A DNA stretch of 64,000 bases from Paucimonas lemoignei (GTDB taxonomy: Bacteria; Pseudomonadota; Gammaproteobacteria; Pseudomonadales; Pseudomonadaceae): NCBI GenBank assembly GCA_900475325.1, contig LS483371.1, positions 2,294,001 to 2,358,000 on the forward strand, given 5' to 3'. The notes under the pieces are model-generated. The model had not been told where the DNA came from. It did not search any database and saw only the letters and a list, made by a program, of their open reading frames with translations. Positions 25,192-34,343 of this stretch are shown piece after piece. A program made the translations under genes and the position numbers. Numbering within the stretch: the stretch's first letter is position 1; each line of letters starts with the position of its first letter.

Positions 25192-25731
25192 ATGAAAGCC
25201 AAGGCCGACACCCCCTTTGTACCCTTGAATATTGCTGTTTTGACCGTCAGTGACACCCGCACCCGGGAGACCGATACCTCCGGCCAGATGTTCGTCGACC
25301 GCCTCACCGAAGCGGGCCACAGCCTGATCGAGCGCGTCCTGCTCAAGGATGACCTGTATAAAATCCGCGCCAAAGTGGCGGGCTGGATTGCCGACGACGA
25401 AGTGCAGGTGGTGTTGATCACCGGCGGCACGGGTTTTACCGGTCGCGACAGTACCCCTGAAGCCGTGGCTTGCCTGCTGGACAAGCAAGTCGACGGCTTC
25501 GGCGAATTGTTCCGCCAGATCTCGGTACCGGACATCGGCACCTCGACCATTCAATCCCGCGCCTTGGCTGGCCTGGCCAACGGCACGCTGGTGTGCTGCC
25601 TGCCCGGCTCGACCAATGCCGTGCGCACCGGCTGGGACGGCATTCTCGCCCAGCAACTGGACTCGCGTTTTCGGCCTTGTAATTTCGTGCCTCACCTCAA
25701 GCAGGCCGAGCCCTGCGCAACCCGTGGGTGA
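25192..25731 (+). CDS. moaB: Molybdenum cofactor biosynthesis protein MoaB
   Basis: A 179-residue MoaB/MogA-fold protein involved in adenylylation of molybdopterin before metal insertion. The start at 25192 (MKAKADTPF) is preceded by GAGCTG. Motifs: [19 protein letters not shown] (17 on), [14 protein letters not shown] near residue 75, and [14 protein letters not shown] near residue 138. It lies seven bases before moeA in one operon, divergent from mobA. Confidence 0.95.
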   Translation: MKAKADTPFVPLNIAVLTVSDTRTRETDTSGQMFVDRLTEAGHSLIERVLLKDDLYKIRAKVAGWIADDEVQVVLITGGTGFTGRDSTPEAVACLLDKQVDGFGELFRQISVPDIGTSTIQSRALAGLANGTLVCCLPGSTNAVRTGWDGILAQQLDSRFRPCNFVPHLKQAEPCATRG

Positions 25732-25738
25732 GCCCGCG

Positions 25739-26941
25739 ATGAACAAGCCCTTGATGCCGGTTGAAGAGGCGCTGGCTCGCCTGCTGGAGATGGCCGAGGC
25801 TGCGCCGATCCGTGAGTGCGAAACCGTGCCGCTGGCCCAGGCTCAGGGGCGAGTACTGGCCCAGGACATGGTGGCGACCTTGGATCTGCCGCCATGGCCC
25901 AACAGTGCCATGGACGGTTACGCGCTGCGCCGGGCTGACTGGACCGGTGAGCCCCTTCGCGTCAGTCAGCGGATTTTCGCCGGTCAAGCGCCGCAGCCGT
26001 TGGAGCCAGGCACCTGCGCGCGTATTTTTACCGGCGCTCCGGTGCCCGAGGGGGCCGATTGCGTCGAGATGCAGGAAAACGCCGAGGTCGAGGGCGACCA
26101 GCGCGTGCGCTTCATCGAAGCCATGCAGCCGGGCCAGAACATTCGGCCACAAGGTCAGGAAACCCGCACCGGCGACAAGGTGCTGGCGGCCGGTACGCGC
26201 CTGGGTCCCATCGAACTGGGGCTGGCTGCCTCCCTCGGGCTGGCTTCTGTGCAGGTCGTGCGCCGGGTCCGGGTGGCGGTGCTGTCCACGGGAGACGAAC
26301 TCATCGAGCCAGGAAACCCGCTGGGGCCGGGGCAGATTTACAACAGCAATCGGGTATTACTGTGCAGTTGGCTCAAGCGTCTGGAGTGCGAGGTGGTGGA
26401 CGCCGGGATTCTGCCTGACGATCTGGAAAAAACCCGTGCAGCGCTGGGCTCGCTCAATGACGTGGACCTGATTCTGTCCACCGGTGGTGTGTCCGTGGGC
26501 GAAGCTGATTTTCTAGGCCACGCCCTGCGCGAAGAGGGGGAGCTGGCGCTGTGGAAGCTGGCGATCAAACCCGGCAAACCTCTGACCTTTGGGCATTTCC
26601 GGGGCGTGCCGGTCATCGGCCTGCCGGGTAATCCGGCCTCGACGTTGGTGACTTTCGCCCTGCTGGCGCGGCCTTACCTGCTGCGTCGTCAAGGTGTGGC
26701 TGATGTCACGCCGCTGCAATTTCCCGTGCCTGCAGGTTTCGCCTGGACCAGGCCGGGCAATCGCCGGGAGTACTTGCGCGGGCGTCTTGAACAGGGCCGC
26801 GCGGTGTTTTACAAGAACCAGAGTTCGGGAGTTTTGCGCAGTGCCGCGTGGGCTGACGGGCTGATTGAGGTGCGCGAGCACAGCACCGTGGAAGAAGGCG
26901 GCTGGGTCAACTTCATTCCCCTGAGCGAGGTGCTCGGGTAA
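25739..26941 (+). CDS. moeA: Molybdopterin molybdenumtransferase MoeA
   Basis: A 400-residue enzyme that inserts molybdate into adenylylated molybdopterin. The start at 25739 ([12 protein letters not shown]) follows moaB by seven bases. Domain order is as expected: [15 protein letters not shown] near 55, [15 protein letters not shown] near 98, the MoCF-binding domain with VLSTGDEL near 180, [13 protein letters not shown] near 245, and [10 protein letters not shown] near 300. No truncation is seen. Confidence 0.96.
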   Translation: MNKPLMPVEEALARLLEMAEAAPIRECETVPLAQAQGRVLAQDMVATLDLPPWPNSAMDGYALRRADWTGEPLRVSQRIFAGQAPQPLEPGTCARIFTGAPVPEGADCVEMQENAEVEGDQRVRFIEAMQPGQNIRPQGQETRTGDKVLAAGTRLGPIELGLAASLGLASVQVVRRVRVAVLSTGDELIEPGNPLGPGQIYNSNRVLLCSWLKRLECEVVDAGILPDDLEKTRAALGSLNDVDLILSTGGVSVGEADFLGHALREEGELALWKLAIKPGKPLTFGHFRGVPVIGLPGNPASTLVTFALLARPYLLRRQGVADVTPLQFPVPAGFAWTRPGNRREYLRGRLEQGRAVFYKNQSSGVLRSAAWADGLIEVREHSTVEEGGWVNFIPLSEVLG

Positions 26942-27027
26942 TCCCCGCATGGTGGTCCCTCAAGGCATGAGCTACCCTCAAGGTCGCTGACAGATTGGGC
27001 ATCCGGTTTTAGCCCTGGAGTTTTGTT

Positions 27028-27954
27028 ATGGCGAACTTGAGAGTGGCGTGTGTCATTCCGACCTACAACGGGCGCAAGGATTTACAGCGGCTGCTGGATT
27101 CCCTGGCCACCCAGACCGCAGCATTCGACACGCTGATCGTCGACTCCAGCTCCAGCGACGGCACCCTGGAGCTGGCCCGCTCGCGCTGCGAGAACGTGAC
27201 GCGTATAGACAGCAAGGATTTCAACCACGGCGGCACGCGGCAAATGATGGTGGATTTCAATCCTGACTATGACGTCTATGTGTTCATGACTCAGGACGCG
27301 TATGTCGAGGACATCCAGGCCATTGCCAATATTCTGCTGCCGTTCGCTGACCCGCGTATCGGTGCAGTGTGCGGGCGGCAGCTGCCGCACAAGGACGCCA
27401 GCCTGCTGGCCCAGCACGCACGAATGTTCAACTACCCGCCGGTTTCCCAGATCAAGACACTGGAAGACGCGCCGGTCCTGGGGATCAAGACCCCCTTTAT
27501 GTCCAACTCCTTTGCCGCTTACCGTCGCGAAGCGTTGCTGGCCGTGGGTGGCTTTCCGCCCCACGTGATCCTTTCCGAAGACATGTACGTCACCGCCAAA
27601 ATGCTCCTGGACGGCTGGAAGGTGGCCTACGAGGGCTCTGCGGTCTGCCGTCATTCCCACAACTACAGCATCGCTGAAGAGTTTCGCCGCTACTTCGATA
27701 TTGGCGTTTTCCAGTCTCGCGAAGCCTGGATTTATGCAGCCTTTGGCGGCGTCGCCGGGGAGGGCATGCGCTACGTCAAATCTGAACTGGAATTCCTCGG
27801 CCGCCGTCGCATCCTCCTGTGGCCGCTGTCGTTCGTGCGCAACGCAGCGAAGTTGCTGGCGTATAAGCTCAGCAAGCAAGAGCACCGTTTGCCGACCAGG
27901 TTGAAGAAAAAGCTTGGGATGCACGGACGGTATTGGGATGGGCCTTATGCGTAA
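27028..27954 (+). CDS. Family-2 glycosyltransferase, rhamnosyltransferase-like
   Basis: A 308-residue GT-A fold transferase. It has VACVIPTYNGRKDLQRLLDS at the N-terminus, LIVDSSSSDGT near 40, the FNHGGTR motif near 66 that is characteristic of dTDP-rhamnose users such as RfbF-type enzymes, MTQDAY in place of DxD near 90, and SEDMYVTAKMLLDGWK near 190. The C-terminal tail is basic and may be membrane-associated. It probably adds a sugar to an O-antigen or another surface glycan. It stands alone after moeA. The acceptor is unknown. Confidence 0.88.
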   Translation: MANLRVACVIPTYNGRKDLQRLLDSLATQTAAFDTLIVDSSSSDGTLELARSRCENVTRIDSKDFNHGGTRQMMVDFNPDYDVYVFMTQDAYVEDIQAIANILLPFADPRIGAVCGRQLPHKDASLLAQHARMFNYPPVSQIKTLEDAPVLGIKTPFMSNSFAAYRREALLAVGGFPPHVILSEDMYVTAKMLLDGWKVAYEGSAVCRHSHNYSIAEEFRRYFDIGVFQSREAWIYAAFGGVAGEGMRYVKSELEFLGRRRILLWPLSFVRNAAKLLAYKLSKQEHRLPTRLKKKLGMHGRYWDGPYA

Positions 27955-28015
27955 GGTGGAGGTCCACCCACAGAAAAGCATTCCAATTCAGATAGTTATT
28001 TCATGTTTGATGAGA

Positions 28016-28508
28016 GTCGAATTCATTCGCGAAGGGGCCAGTACATTCAGACGATATGCGTCGCCTGTACATCCGTCTTCGCGAATGAATTCGCTCCCAC
28101 AGGTTGTTAGCTGCCTTCGGGTTATTGGCTTAACCGTGGAAGCAACCGGGCGGCGTTCCGTATTAGCCGCGAAGGGCAGCAAATACGACCTGCCTGACAC
28201 CCCGCAGCTTAAAGGTGGGAGCGAATTCATTCGCGAAGGGGCCGGTACATTCAGACGATATGCGTCGTCTGTACATCCGTCTTCGCGAATGAATTCGCTC
28301 CCACAGGTTATTAGCTGCCTTCGGGTTATTGGCTTAACCGTGGAAGCAACCGGGCGGCGTTCCGTATTAGCCGCGAAGGGCAGCAAATACGACCTGCCTG
28401 ACACCCCGCAGCCTAAAGGTGGGAGCGAATTCATTCGCGAAGGGGCCGGTACATTCAACCGATATGTGTCTCCTGTACATCCGTCTTCGCGAATGAATTC
28501 GCTCCCAC
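28016..28508. repeat. Tandem array of three REPINs on a 204-bp repeat
   Basis: Three REP doublets (28016-28100, 28215-28304, 28419-28508) each have a left arm GTGGGAGCGAATTCATTCGC and a right arm that is its reverse complement, separated by about 40 bases. The EcoRI-like GAATTC of the left arm recurs at 28019, 28223 and 28427, exactly 204 bases apart. The 115-base spacers between REPINs 1-2 and 2-3 are nearly identical, so a 204-bp segment was duplicated in tandem. The period is a multiple of three, which keeps long spurious frames open on both strands. It lies between the glycosyltransferase and the convergent antiporter gene. Confidence 0.93.
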
Positions 28509-28534
28509 ATGGGATCAAGGCGACTCAACCCACC

Positions 28535-30343
28535 TCAATCTTTCACCGCTTCCTCTTCAAGCCGGTCAGCCTCGAACAGCTGCGCCAGTTCTTTGCGGGC
28601 TTCCCGCGCGGTCTGCAGGACTTTGGCGGCATCGTCGTAAACCAGATGCTGTGCGGCCAGGACCTGTTCGTCGTGGCGCTTGAAGCGGTCGATGCGCGCG
28701 TCCGCCTGGCTCTGGCTCAAGCCCAGGCCGATCAGGGTTTTGCGGCTCATCTCCAGGCTCGAATGGAAGGTTTCACGCACCGCCTGCGCGCCAACGTCAA
28801 TCAGACGATGGACGTGCTGCCGGTTACGGGCCCGGGCGATGATTTTCATGTTCGGGTACAGCTTGCGCACCAGCTCGGCGGTCTTGATGTTGATGTCAGG
28901 GTCGTCGGTGGCAATGATGAAAAACTCCGCCTGTTCCACCTTGGCCGCACGCAGGATTTCCGGTCGTAGCGGGTCACCGTAGAACACCGGGACATTGCCG
29001 AAACTGCGGGAGAACTCGATGGACTCCACGGCGGTGTCCAAGGCGACAAAAGGGACGTTTTGTGCGCGCAGGATCCGCGCGACGATCTGCCCCATGCGAC
29101 CCATGCCAGCGATCACCACACGGGGCGCGTCGGTGTTGATGTCGCGGTACTCGTCCGGGATTTCGATGTTCACCGGTTTGGGTTTGAACAGGTACCCAAC
29201 CGCCAGCAGCAGCAGAGGCGTCATGGCCATGGACAGGGTGATGGTCAGCACCAGGGTGTCGTAGAGGCGAGCGTCGAACAGGCCTTGCTCGCTGCCGATC
29301 TTGAACACCACGAAGGCGAATTCACCCCCGGCGGCCAGCACAATGCCCAGACGCAGGGCGCTCTCCTTTCCAAGCCCTCCGGCCAGTCGACCGACCACAA
29401 ACAGCAGCGGCAGCTTGATCAGGATCAGCAGCACGGTCAGGCCCAGCACCACCAGTGGTTCGCTGAGGAGCAGGCTGAGGTTGGCGCCCATGCCGACGCT
29501 CATGAAAAACAAGCCCAGCAGCAAACCTTTGAAGGGTTCGATCTGCGACTCCAGTTCGTGGCGGTACTCCGAGTCGGCCAGCAGTAAACCGGCGAGGAAG
29601 GCCCCGAGGGCCATGGAGACGCCCACCAGGTCCATCAGCCAAGCGGTGCCGATCACCACCAGCAGGGCAGTGGCGGTGGACACTTCCTGGATTTTGGTCT
29701 TGGCCACAACGCGAAACACCGGGCGCAGCAGATAACGCCCACCCACCACCACAATGGCAATCACCCCGAGTACTTCCAGGCCATGGGTCATGCCGTCGCT
29801 GGCGCTAAGGTTGTGATCGGCGCCCGCGAGCAGCGGCACCATGGCAATCAGAGGGATGGCAGCAATGTCCTGGAACAGCAGAATCGCAAAGGCCAGCCGC
29901 CCGTGCGGGCTGTTCAATTCTTTGCGTTCAGCCAGGCTTTGCAGGCCGAAGGCCGTGGACGACAGCGCCAGCCCAAGGCCCAGCACCACGGCGGTATTCA
30001 AGGATTGGCCGAAAGCCAGCAGGGCAACGGCGCCAATCACCAGTCCGGTCAGCAGCACCTGGGCCATGCCGACGCCGAACACGGCCTTGCGCATCACCCA
30101 TAAACGTTTAGGCGAAAGCTCCAGGCCGATGATAAACAGCAACAGGACAACGCCCAGTTCCGAGATATGACTGACGCTGTCCGGGTTGCCGATCAGGCCC
30201 AGCACTGAAGGACCGATGATCACACCGGCAAACAGGTAACCGATCACTGCGCCCAATTGCAGCCGTTTGGCCAATGGCACGGCCAGAACGGCGGCGAACA
30301 AAAATACGACTGCGGCCTGTAACAGGCTGCCTTCACCAGGCAT
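28535..30343 (-). CDS. Kef-like monovalent cation:proton antiporter with RCK domain
   Basis: A 602-residue CPA2 antiporter. The start at 30343 (MPGEGSLLQAAVVFLF) has AAGGAG upstream. About 12 membrane helices occupy 1-385, including GVVLLLFIIGLELSP near 75, LALSSTAFGLQSL near 125, LFQDIAAIPLIAM near 155 (conserved Gln-Asp), and GIVLAAGGEFAFVVF near 345. The cytoplasmic RCK/TrkA-N domain starts near 400 (VVIAGMGRMGQIVARIL, a nucleotide-binding Rossmann). The family expels K+ in exchange for protons under electrophile or alkali stress. No KefF/KefG partner is adjacent. Confidence 0.93.
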   Translation of the reverse strand: MPGEGSLLQAAVVFLFAAVLAVPLAKRLQLGAVIGYLFAGVIIGPSVLGLIGNPDSVSHISELGVVLLLFIIGLELSPKRLWVMRKAVFGVGMAQVLLTGLVIGAVALLAFGQSLNTAVVLGLGLALSSTAFGLQSLAERKELNSPHGRLAFAILLFQDIAAIPLIAMVPLLAGADHNLSASDGMTHGLEVLGVIAIVVVGGRYLLRPVFRVVAKTKIQEVSTATALLVVIGTAWLMDLVGVSMALGAFLAGLLLADSEYRHELESQIEPFKGLLLGLFFMSVGMGANLSLLLSEPLVVLGLTVLLILIKLPLLFVVGRLAGGLGKESALRLGIVLAAGGEFAFVVFKIGSEQGLFDARLYDTLVLTITLSMAMTPLLLLAVGYLFKPKPVNIEIPDEYRDINTDAPRVVIAGMGRMGQIVARILRAQNVPFVALDTAVESIEFSRSFGNVPVFYGDPLRPEILRAAKVEQAEFFIIATDDPDINIKTAELVRKLYPNMKIIARARNRQHVHRLIDVGAQAVRETFHSSLEMSRKTLIGLGLSQSQADARIDRFKRHDEQVLAAQHLVYDDAAKVLQTAREARKELAQLFEADRLEEEAVKD

Positions 30344-30563
30344 GTCTGACTCCTTGTTAAACACAAAAGCGCCGCTGGAGCGACGTTTGAAGGGCGACAT
30401 TAAACCACGAGGGATTTATCCGGCGTTGTCTGGATGTGCTCGGCAGGACAATAAGCCCGTTGCAGATACGCAGGTGCGGCTGTCAGTGACAGCCGTTGCG
30501 CGTAAGATAGGCGCGCATTTGTGAACAATGAATGCTGTCGACGAAGAATTCAGGAAAACGGTA

Positions 30564-30752
30564 ATGACCAATAAGCAACGTTTGATCTATTCGCTCCTGA
30601 TTGCCCTGGCGGTGCTGGCGATCATGTTGGGCTTGTCGCATCTGCAGAACACAGGCGTGATCACCGAGAAGACCTTCCAGTACATCGCGATTGCCGTGGC
30701 CGTGCTGGTCGTGGTCATCAACGGCATCATGCGCCGCAAGGTCAAACACTGA
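30564..30752 (+). CDS. Small two-helix membrane protein
   Basis: A 62-residue protein starting MTNKQRLIYS, with AGGAAAA upstream; an alternative ATG at 30528 adds 12 residues. Two hydrophobic helices (about 8-25 and 38-56) flank a short polar loop, and the C-terminus is basic (RRKVKH). No family is recognised beyond small inner-membrane proteins common in Pseudomonas. It is convergent with the Fur-like gene, 20 bases away. Confidence 0.75.
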   Translation: MTNKQRLIYSLLIALAVLAIMLGLSHLQNTGVITEKTFQYIAIAVAVLVVVINGIMRRKVKH

Positions 30753-30771
30753 GACGGATGCTGCCGGGCGA

Positions 30772-31161
30772 TCACTCAGTTGATTCGCCCGGCTCATTGA
30801 GTTTCTGCACGGCCTGAGGGTGCAGGCTGTAGCTTTTATCCGCGTTCAGCGCAATGACACCCTCATCGCACAGGCGCTTGAGCACCTCGCGCACACTGAG
30901 AAACGACAGCGGAATATCCAGCTTGAGCAGCTGGCTATGAACCCCACGCACGCCCAGTGGCTGACCTTCATGGGTGGCGGTCACCAACGCGTCCAGCACT
31001 TTCAGGCGAACCAGGCTGGTGCGCAGACCGAAGCTTTTGAGCAGCTTGCGGATGGGTTCATTACCTTGTCGCTCGTTATCAGCCGCAGGCGCCTGCGCTT
31101 GGGCAGCAATGGCTGACTGGCGCAACATCGTTCGGGTGGTGGTGGCTTGACGATTGAACAT
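30772..31161 (-). CDS. Fur-like winged-helix protein lacking the metal domain
   Basis: A 129-residue protein from ATG 31161, with AAGGAA upstream. After a Gln/Ala-rich N-terminal tail of about 35 residues, residues 40-115 match the Fur DNA-binding domain: LLKSFGLRTSLVRLKVLDAL, GVRGVHSQLLKL, LSVREVLKRLCDEGVI, then a wing. The C-terminal dimerisation and metal-binding domain of true Fur proteins, with its His/Cys ligands, is absent. It may be a short Fur-related regulator that does not sense metal directly. The target is unknown. Confidence 0.75.
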   Translation of the reverse strand: MFNRQATTTRTMLRQSAIAAQAQAPAADNERQGNEPIRKLLKSFGLRTSLVRLKVLDALVTATHEGQPLGVRGVHSQLLKLDIPLSFLSVREVLKRLCDEGVIALNADKSYSLHPQAVQKLNEPGESTE

Positions 31162-31337
31162 GCGCAAAATTCCTTTTCAGGCCTCTTAAAAATACTTGCC
31201 TCACTTAGTAAGACGTATGAGCGCCGGAAATCCTCATCTTTAAACGAAAAAAATTATTCGTGGCGTGTGATCGCTGCCTTCTCAAGCGCGCTGAGGCAAT
31301 TTTTATGTTGACCTGCGAGCCTGCCCAGGACGCACAA

Positions 31338-31554
31338 GGCATTCGCGAAAAGGCCGGTACATCCGACGCTTGTTGATCGATTGCAATGCCGCCTTCGCGA
31401 ATGATTCGCTTTCATCAAAAATAATTTTTTGATTTAAAGACGATTTTTTGTGGGAGCGACCGGGGTGGCGCTCCACCTTGCTCGCGAAGAGGCCGGTGCT
31501 CTCAAGCATCTATCTAATCCTTGATACCGCCTTCGCGAGCAAGCTCGCTCCCAC
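31338..31554. repeat. Two further REPIN doublets in the 31162-31723 gap
   Basis: A degraded doublet at 31338-31410 has arms CATTCGCGAA / TTCGCGAATG around GGCCGGTACATCC. A well-kept one at 31450-31554 starts GTGGGAGCGAC, continues with GCTCGCGAAGAGG, and ends CTTCGCGAGC...GCTCGCTCCCAC. The loop elements match those at 28016-28508, so they are the same family. Apart from these and the pvdQ promoter, the gap shows no gene. Confidence 0.85.
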
Positions 31555-31628
31555 AGATCTCATGTTTGCTGCGCGACAGCGCGGTGTCCGGACGACGGGG
31601 AATCTCCTACAGGCACTGCGCCGATGGC

Positions 31629-31651
31629 TAAATTTCCCGCCCAGTCTTCGT
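31629..31651 (+). promoter_or_regulatory. Candidate PvdS iron-starvation box before pvdQ
   Basis: GGCTAAAT (31626-31633) followed after 15 bases by CGT (31649-31651) resembles the TAAAT-N16/17-CGT promoter of the pyoverdine sigma factor PvdS. The spacing is one base short of what I recall as the norm. It lies 73 bases before the pvdQ start codon. PvdQ genes are iron-regulated through PvdS in other pseudomonads. Confidence 0.5.
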
Positions 31652-31723
31652 CTTATGGTGAGCGTAAACCCTTCCACGGTCTGTTGAGGTTACATCTGTG
31701 CAGACGAGCCATCAGGAGTCAGA

Positions 31724-34051
31724 GTGATCAAGTTCAAGCGCATGCCGCAGTTTTGCCTTGCGGGGCTGTTGTGTGGCCTCGGTGTCACCGCCCATGCACA
31801 AGCGCCATCGTCCCTGGCCAGCGCCGAGATTCGAAGAACCACTTATGGCGTGCCGCACATCCGCGCACAAAATGAACGCGGGTTGGGTTATGGCATCGGC
31901 TACGCCTACGCACAGGACAACCTGTGCCTGCTGGCCAATGAAGTCGTCACGGTAAACGGTCAACGCTCGCGTTATTTCGGGCCCGAGCAGACGACCCTTG
32001 AACAGCGCAACAACCTGACCAGCGATCTGTTCTTCAACTGGCTGAACACCCCCCAAGACGTGGATCGGTTCTGGCAGGCGCAAACGCCGCAGGTACGTCA
32101 GCTGGTGGAAGGCTATGTGGCCGGGTTCAATCGCTCGCTGGATGAATTCCGTCAGGCGCAGGGCGCTGCGCGATGCCTGCAGGCCCAGTGGCTGAGGCCG
32201 ATCACCACGGGCGATATTGTCAGGCTGACCCGGCGTTTGCTGGCCGAAGGCGGCGCGGGGCAGTTTGCCGAAGCGCTGGTGGGCGCGACGCCACCGGTCA
32301 ACAGTGCGGCTATTGAGCATTCCCAGGCCCAAGCCTTCCAGGTCGCCGCCGCACACATGAAGGATTTCGCTCTGGAGCGCGGCAGCAATGCAGTGGCGAT
32401 TGGCGGTGACCGATCCGCCAACGGTCGTGGCCTGCTGCTCGCCAACCCGCACTTTCCATGGGTCGGCGGCATGCGTTTTTACCAGATGCACCTGACCATT
32501 CCCGGCAAGCTCGACGTCATGGGCGCTTCATTGCCCGGTTTGCCCCTGGTTAACATCGGCTTCAACCAGCATCTGGCTTGGACACACACGGTGGATACGT
32601 CCAGGCATTTCACGTTGTTCCAGCTCAAGCTCGACCCTCAGGACCCGACCCGCTACCTGCTCGATGGCCGATCACGACCGCTTGAGAAAACCACGGTCTC
32701 GGTCACCGTAACCGGCAAGGATGGCCAGCCCCAACAGCAAACCCGGGAGGTCTACAGCTCGGTGTTTGGCCCTGTGGTTCAGTGGCCGGGCAAGCTGGAC
32801 TGGAATCACGAATACGCCTACAGCCTGCGCGACGCCAACCTGGATAACGATCGGGTCTGGCAGCAGTGGTACGCAATGAATCACGCCGACAGCCTCGCGG
32901 CATTGAAAACCTCCTTGCAGAAAATCCAGGGCATACCCTGGGTCAACACGGTCGCTGTGGATGACAAGGGGCAGGCGCTGTACATGAATTACTCGGTGGT
33001 GCCAAATGTCAGCACCGCCAAACTTGCGCGTTGCAGCGACCCCGCTGCCGGGCAGGAATTGATCGTGCTCGATGGCTCGCGTATGGCCTGCGCCTGGGAC
33101 TCCGACAAGTCTGCGGCACAAACGGGGATTTTCCCGGCGTCGTCGCTCCCGAGCCTGTCACGTCGCGACTTTGTGCAGAACTCCAATGATTCGGCATGGA
33201 TGACCAACCCGGCTCAGCCGCTGACCGGATATTCGCCACTCATCAGTCGTGAAGCGTTGCCACTGGGACCGCGAGCTCGCTTCGCCGTCGAGCGCTTGGG
33301 CACGCTGCAGCAGTCTGGCAAAACCAGCGTTGCCGATCTGCAGGCCATGGTCATGGACAACCGGGTGTATCTGGCCGAGTCCGGCGGTTTGCTGGATGAC
33401 CTGCTGCAGTATTGCGCGGGTTATACCGGGGAAGATGCCACCACAGTCAAGAGCGTCTGCCTGAGCCTCAGCCAGTGGGATCGCTCCGCCAATCTGGATG
33501 CCGGGCCGGGCTTTGTTCATTTCCAGAACATCGCCAAGGCGCTGCAAAAAGTGCAGGGGGCATGGCGCATAGCGTTCGATTCTGCCAACCCGTTCCACAC
33601 CCCAAGAGGGCTCGACGTGCACCAGCCCGAGGTCAGCAAGGTGTTGCACGAAGCATTGCTGGCGTCGGCAGAGCAGTGGAGCAAGGCAGGGCTGCCCGAT
33701 ACCGCCCGCTGGGGTGATATCCAGGTCTCCGGCTCAGGCACCGAGCAGACACCGATTCATGGCGGGCCGGGTACGCTGGGCATTTACAACGCCATGCAGG
33801 TGATACCGCGCAACGATGGCAAGCGTGAAGTGGTTAGCGGCACCAGCTACCTGCAAGTGGTCAGCTTCGATCAGCAAGGGCCGCAGGCCATAGGGTTGCT
33901 GGCGCCTTCGCAGTCGACCGAAGCGGGCTCAACCCATCGACGCGACCAGACCCAGGCGTTTTCGGCGAAGCAATGGACAGTGCTGCCCTTTACCCAGCAA
34001 CAGATCGAGGCTGATCCTGCGTACAAGGTGCAGGTGATTCGGGAGCAGTAG
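31724..34051 (+). CDS. pvdQ: PvdQ acylase (pyoverdine maturation / AHL acylase)
   Basis: A 775-residue periplasmic Ntn-hydrolase precursor. The GTG start at 31724 has AGGAG five bases upstream. A signal peptide (LAGLLCGLGVTAHAQA) precedes the alpha chain. Autocleavage would expose the nucleophile Ser in LERGSNAVAI near residue 223, starting the beta chain. Further matches to P. aeruginosa PvdQ by recall: TYGVPHIRAQNERGLGYGIG, LLANPHFPW, MRFYQMHLTIPG, RRDFVQNSNDSAW. The enzyme removes the myristoyl group from the pyoverdine precursor and can hydrolyse long-chain acyl-homoserine lactones. A FecR-like gene follows on the opposite strand. No other pvd biosynthetic gene is in the window. Confidence 0.95.
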   Translation: MIKFKRMPQFCLAGLLCGLGVTAHAQAPSSLASAEIRRTTYGVPHIRAQNERGLGYGIGYAYAQDNLCLLANEVVTVNGQRSRYFGPEQTTLEQRNNLTSDLFFNWLNTPQDVDRFWQAQTPQVRQLVEGYVAGFNRSLDEFRQAQGAARCLQAQWLRPITTGDIVRLTRRLLAEGGAGQFAEALVGATPPVNSAAIEHSQAQAFQVAAAHMKDFALERGSNAVAIGGDRSANGRGLLLANPHFPWVGGMRFYQMHLTIPGKLDVMGASLPGLPLVNIGFNQHLAWTHTVDTSRHFTLFQLKLDPQDPTRYLLDGRSRPLEKTTVSVTVTGKDGQPQQQTREVYSSVFGPVVQWPGKLDWNHEYAYSLRDANLDNDRVWQQWYAMNHADSLAALKTSLQKIQGIPWVNTVAVDDKGQALYMNYSVVPNVSTAKLARCSDPAAGQELIVLDGSRMACAWDSDKSAAQTGIFPASSLPSLSRRDFVQNSNDSAWMTNPAQPLTGYSPLISREALPLGPRARFAVERLGTLQQSGKTSVADLQAMVMDNRVYLAESGGLLDDLLQYCAGYTGEDATTVKSVCLSLSQWDRSANLDAGPGFVHFQNIAKALQKVQGAWRIAFDSANPFHTPRGLDVHQPEVSKVLHEALLASAEQWSKAGLPDTARWGDIQVSGSGTEQTPIHGGPGTLGIYNAMQVIPRNDGKREVVSGTSYLQVVSFDQQGPQAIGLLAPSQSTEAGSTHRRDQTQAFSAKQWTVLPFTQQQIEADPAYKVQVIREQ

Positions 34052-34065
34052 GGCGAAAGACACAT

Positions 34066-34325
34066 CACGGTTTTGCAGGAGCTGTCCGAGGTTACGAGGG
34101 CTGCGAAAGCGGTCTGCCTGGCACACTGCCGTTCGCAGCCTTCGGCAGCTCCTACAGTTCATAGATACGGCACGGTTTTGCAGGAGCTGTCCGCCTGACG
34201 CACCGCTGTTCGCAGCCTTCGGCAGCTCCTACAGTTCACAGATACGCCACGGTTTTGTAGGAGCTGTCCGAGGTTACGAGGGCTGCGAAAGCGGCCTGCC
34301 TGACACACTGCCGAACGCAGCCCAA
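34066..34325. repeat. Three copies of a second REP family
   Basis: CACGGTTTTG(C/T)AGGAGCTGTCCG begins at 34066, 34171 and 34248. Copies 1 and 3 continue with AGGTTACGAGGGCTGCGAAAGC, while copies 1 and 2 end with the inverse arm GCAGCCTTCGGCAGCTCCTACAG. This is a Pseudomonas REP type distinct from the GTGGGAGCGAA family elsewhere in the window. It fills the 292-base gap between convergent pvdQ and fecR. Confidence 0.8.
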
Positions 34326-34343
34326 CAGGGGGGGCGAAGTGTT

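Noticed and set aside
25114..25746. Upstream extension of the mobA frame to 408 residues
   Set aside because: The extension is antisense to moaB and precedes the conserved MobA N-terminus.
28016..28508. Possible CRISPR array
   Set aside because: Repeats are about 85-90 bases with inverted arms and the spacers are near identical; no cas genes.
27988..28518. 176-codon minus-strand frame with internal amino-acid repeats
   Set aside because: Same REPIN array read on the other strand; no ribosome site and no family.
27914..28969. 351-codon frame across the REPIN array
   Set aside because: It is open only because the 204-base repeat is a multiple of three; it reads palindromic REP DNA and then runs antisense to the antiporter gene.
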